Below, one piece after another: positions 62,347 to 64,000 of a stretch of DNA of 64,000 nucleotides. Source of the DNA: Apostichopus japonicus (taxonomy: Eukaryota > Echinodermata > Holothuroidea > Aspidochirotida > Stichopodidae). The position numbers and the translations under genes are program-made. Position 1 is the first letter of the stretch; the number at the start of each line of letters is the position of its first letter. Where the stretch lies: the NCBI RefSeq assembly GCF_037975245.1, contig NC_092578.1:9592359-9656358 (forward strand), given 5' to 3'. The notes beneath the pieces are model-generated. The model saw only the letters and a program-made list of their open reading frames with translations. It did not search any database and was not told the DNA's origin.

Positions 62347-62840
62347 AAAAATACTTCAGGTTCTTGGCGACAACGGTGCGTTAGATAGTGTAAAACCGCC
62401 TACACCCCCTTTCATTAATGAGTATATCATAATTATCTCATTGAATATATCTTGTTTTATGTTTTTTCTTGGGGTGAATCTGGTGTCATAATTTTCGCCC
62501 AGAAGAAAAAACGAATCGACGCAATAATAGTGTATCCATTGTACATGCACTGTTGAGCGTTGTTAAATATGTGTCTATCGAGAAAAAATATGTGCACAAA
62601 AAAGCGTGTCTGCAACGTTTCTGGTTTTTCTAGTTTTTGGCGAAATGTTTCACCATTTTGCATCTAAGCACTCACAATTAACCAAAAATTTCCAAGGGGG
62701 AGGGGGACAACCCCTCCCCCTTGGAAATTTGTGGCCCCCTCCCCTCCCCTCCCCTCCCCTAGGACGCAGATCACTAAAGTGCTACCATCGGGATGTCGGC
62801 CCCCCTTTCTCAAAATCCTGGATCCGCCCCTGTGCCAGGG

Positions 62841-63412
62841 TATACGTTATTGATACATTCACGTTCTAGCCTTGTGATTGTGAACGTCACCCGACCCTAC
62901 CCCCCCCCCCCCCACCAACCCATAACAAAAATCTGCTTTTGTAGTTTTGTAAACCGATGAACTCCGGTTTGATATATTTACGCGAAACATATAGGGCTAC
63001 TGCAAGTTAAAACTTCTGACAAAAGTTGCCATTTTTGAGATATTGACAGTTGGAGCTACCGTTAGGAAAGGAGACGTATCTTTAAGATGCGTATCGACTG
63101 ACGCCCCAACTTGGGCTGTTAATTAGGCTGAACAATAATTAAGAAGATATGACCCCCCCCCCCCGCCCCTCCAAATGGTGAAAATGGTCATTGTTTGATG
63201 TGCCGGATTAAGCATGGGAGGCCCGTGGCAAACATTTTATTGGGGCCCCCATAGAGACATTGGTACCGGATAACGCCAGATGTATAGCTCACAAAAGACA
63301 TCTATTTGCCCACGGTGGTTATGATACGTCGATTAAAACATCACATAAAAACAGTCATTGATCAACTGTAAGGACCGCATATCGAAGTCCATTTCATTCG
63401 ACTTCTTTGATG
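62841..63412. other. no gene recognised
   Basis: Contains C-run/G-run words (62900, 63153) and a GCCGGATTAAGCATGGGAGG stretch (63201) that looks like the start of another hAT-like element, with no partner in the window. Confidence 0.4.
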
Positions 63413-64000
63413 TATGGCCTACCACATACGGGAAATAATTGCTGATTTAATGTCAATACGAATTAAAATTATTACCGGTATTAATTCTATTAAATACCGG
63501 CATTAATTCTCAGCCAATCACCATGTAGCTTCATATGCCAGTATTAAATATAATTAATACGGACATTAAATATAATTAATACGGGCATTAAATAGAATTA
63601 ATACGGGCATTAAATAGATTAATACGGGCACTACATAGACCATATTTGTTTAGTTGGAACTGCAACTTAAGTTGCGCTACCTGTAATATGCAATGTTATT
63701 AACAAGTTTCCAGCTATTGTGCCGGGCGTGAAACTCCCCCGTTAGCTCATCCAGAGACACTGATGCGACATTGTACCCGTCTTCATTCAGGAGTCTTCCA
63801 AGCTTTGCATAGCGTAATGCTCTTCGAAGATTAACAAACCGGTTCAAAGCATTGCGAACTGGTAATGTATGTATATTAGATCCTCCTGCAAGCAGGAACT
63901 CGCGAAGAAGCTTAATTGGCTTATCAAAGCCGCAAGCTGACCGAAGTCAGTCTCTCACATTCATATTTAACGTCCATGATTATGAATTGTTAATTGTCAA
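63413..64000. mobile_element. foldback element end, relative of 37561-39419 (runs off window)
   Basis: TATGGCCTACCACATACGGG, then AAATAATTGCTGATTTAATG and the TTAATACGGGCATTAAATAG tandem, closely match the arms at 37561. Only one arm is in the window. A conserved coding stretch lies just inside it (63677-63946). Confidence 0.8.
63677..63946 (-). pseudogene. coding-like exon inside the foldback family (89 codons)
   Basis: The minus strand is open from just after a TGA (63949-63947) to a TAG at 63677-63679. It reads GFDKPIKLLREFLLAGGSN, LPVRNALNRFVNLRRALRYA, GRLLNEDGYNVASVSLDEL, then HARHNSWKLVNNIAYYR. The stop is preceded by TTACAG|GTAGCG, a plausible donor, and the upstream GGTCAG could be an acceptor, so this may be an internal exon. 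It matches the 39092 frame over about 20 residues. No known domain recognised. It could be the transposase of this family or a captured host gene. Confidence 0.5.

Larger units (their letters stand above)
59965..62420 (-). mobile_element. Penelope-like element, 18-bp TSD, inverted terminal copy
   Basis: AGTATATCATAATTATCT flanks the insertion exactly (59947-59964, 62421-62438). About 80 bases at each end are inverted copies of each other (AATGAAAGGGGGTGTAGGCG...AGGGAGGGCCCGA at 59966-60050 and reversed at 62345-62416). Such partial inverted copies and variable target duplications are typical of Penelope-like elements. It contains one RT gene on the minus strand. Confidence 0.85.
59659..62832. 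mobile_element. outer hAT-type element, TSD TGCCAGGG
   Basis: Exact duplication TGCCAGGG (59651-59658, 62833-62840). Perfect 16-bp ends CAGGGGCGGATCCAGG. Without the inserted Penelope-like element it would be about 700 bp. The right part carries the shared CATTTTGCATCTAAGC module and a GGGGAGGGGG fold (62656-62720). Confidence 0.95.

Overview
The window is eukaryotic, most likely from a marine deuterostome invertebrate such as an echinoderm. The evidence is indirect: spliced exons with GT/AG boundaries, very low coding density, many AGGCCTA-type words, and a mix of DIRS, Penelope-like, Ty3/gypsy, hAT, TTAA-target and foldback elements with tRNA-derived SINEs. There is no sign of bacterial or viral genome organisation. 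The species call is inference.

The backbone is a segmental duplication in direct orientation. Copy A spans about 5.26-25.56 kb and copy B about 42.64-54.68 kb, with a spacer of about 17 kb. The copies are near-identical at their left ends and drift to the right. Each carries private insertions, so one copy serves as the empty-site control for the other. Inside the duplication lies an unrecognised minus-strand gene. In copy B five exons (47935-47756, 47532-47285, 46384-46138, 43107-42939, 41111-41056) have matching splice phases, total exactly 300 codons and end in a stop. The last exon lies outside the duplicated block, so B looks parental and A looks like a 3'-truncated duplicate that has also fused two exons. 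A second gene end, two plus-strand exons with a SAM-like motif (37230-37389 and 39936-40054), converges on it from the spacer.

Nearly everything else is mobile DNA. Twelve hAT-type insertions have 8-bp target duplications I could read directly. An 8-kb element flanked by TTAA (17342-25348) carries a THAP-like exon, a decayed P2X7-C-like domain, two opposed minisatellites and a perfect (ATC)395 tract. One hAT transposase relic (28.15-29.7 kb) sits beside a 206-bp satellite. A triple nest, hAT containing Penelope-like containing hAT, fills 59.66-62.83 kb. A decayed Ty3/gypsy integrase and a split LTR occupy 50.65-54.14 kb, and a DIRS tyrosine-recombinase relic lies at 4.4-4.9 kb.

The least familiar structures are foldback elements whose ends all read TATGG...CCATA (33127-35878, 37561-39419, 37936-38349, 54799-56897, and one entering at 63413). 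Three have 6-bp target duplications, exact once and 5/6 twice. All contain tandem, self-complementary short units. Two of them carry a related protein-coding stretch beside the terminal repeat. All homology calls come from reading translations and motifs; no database search was run.
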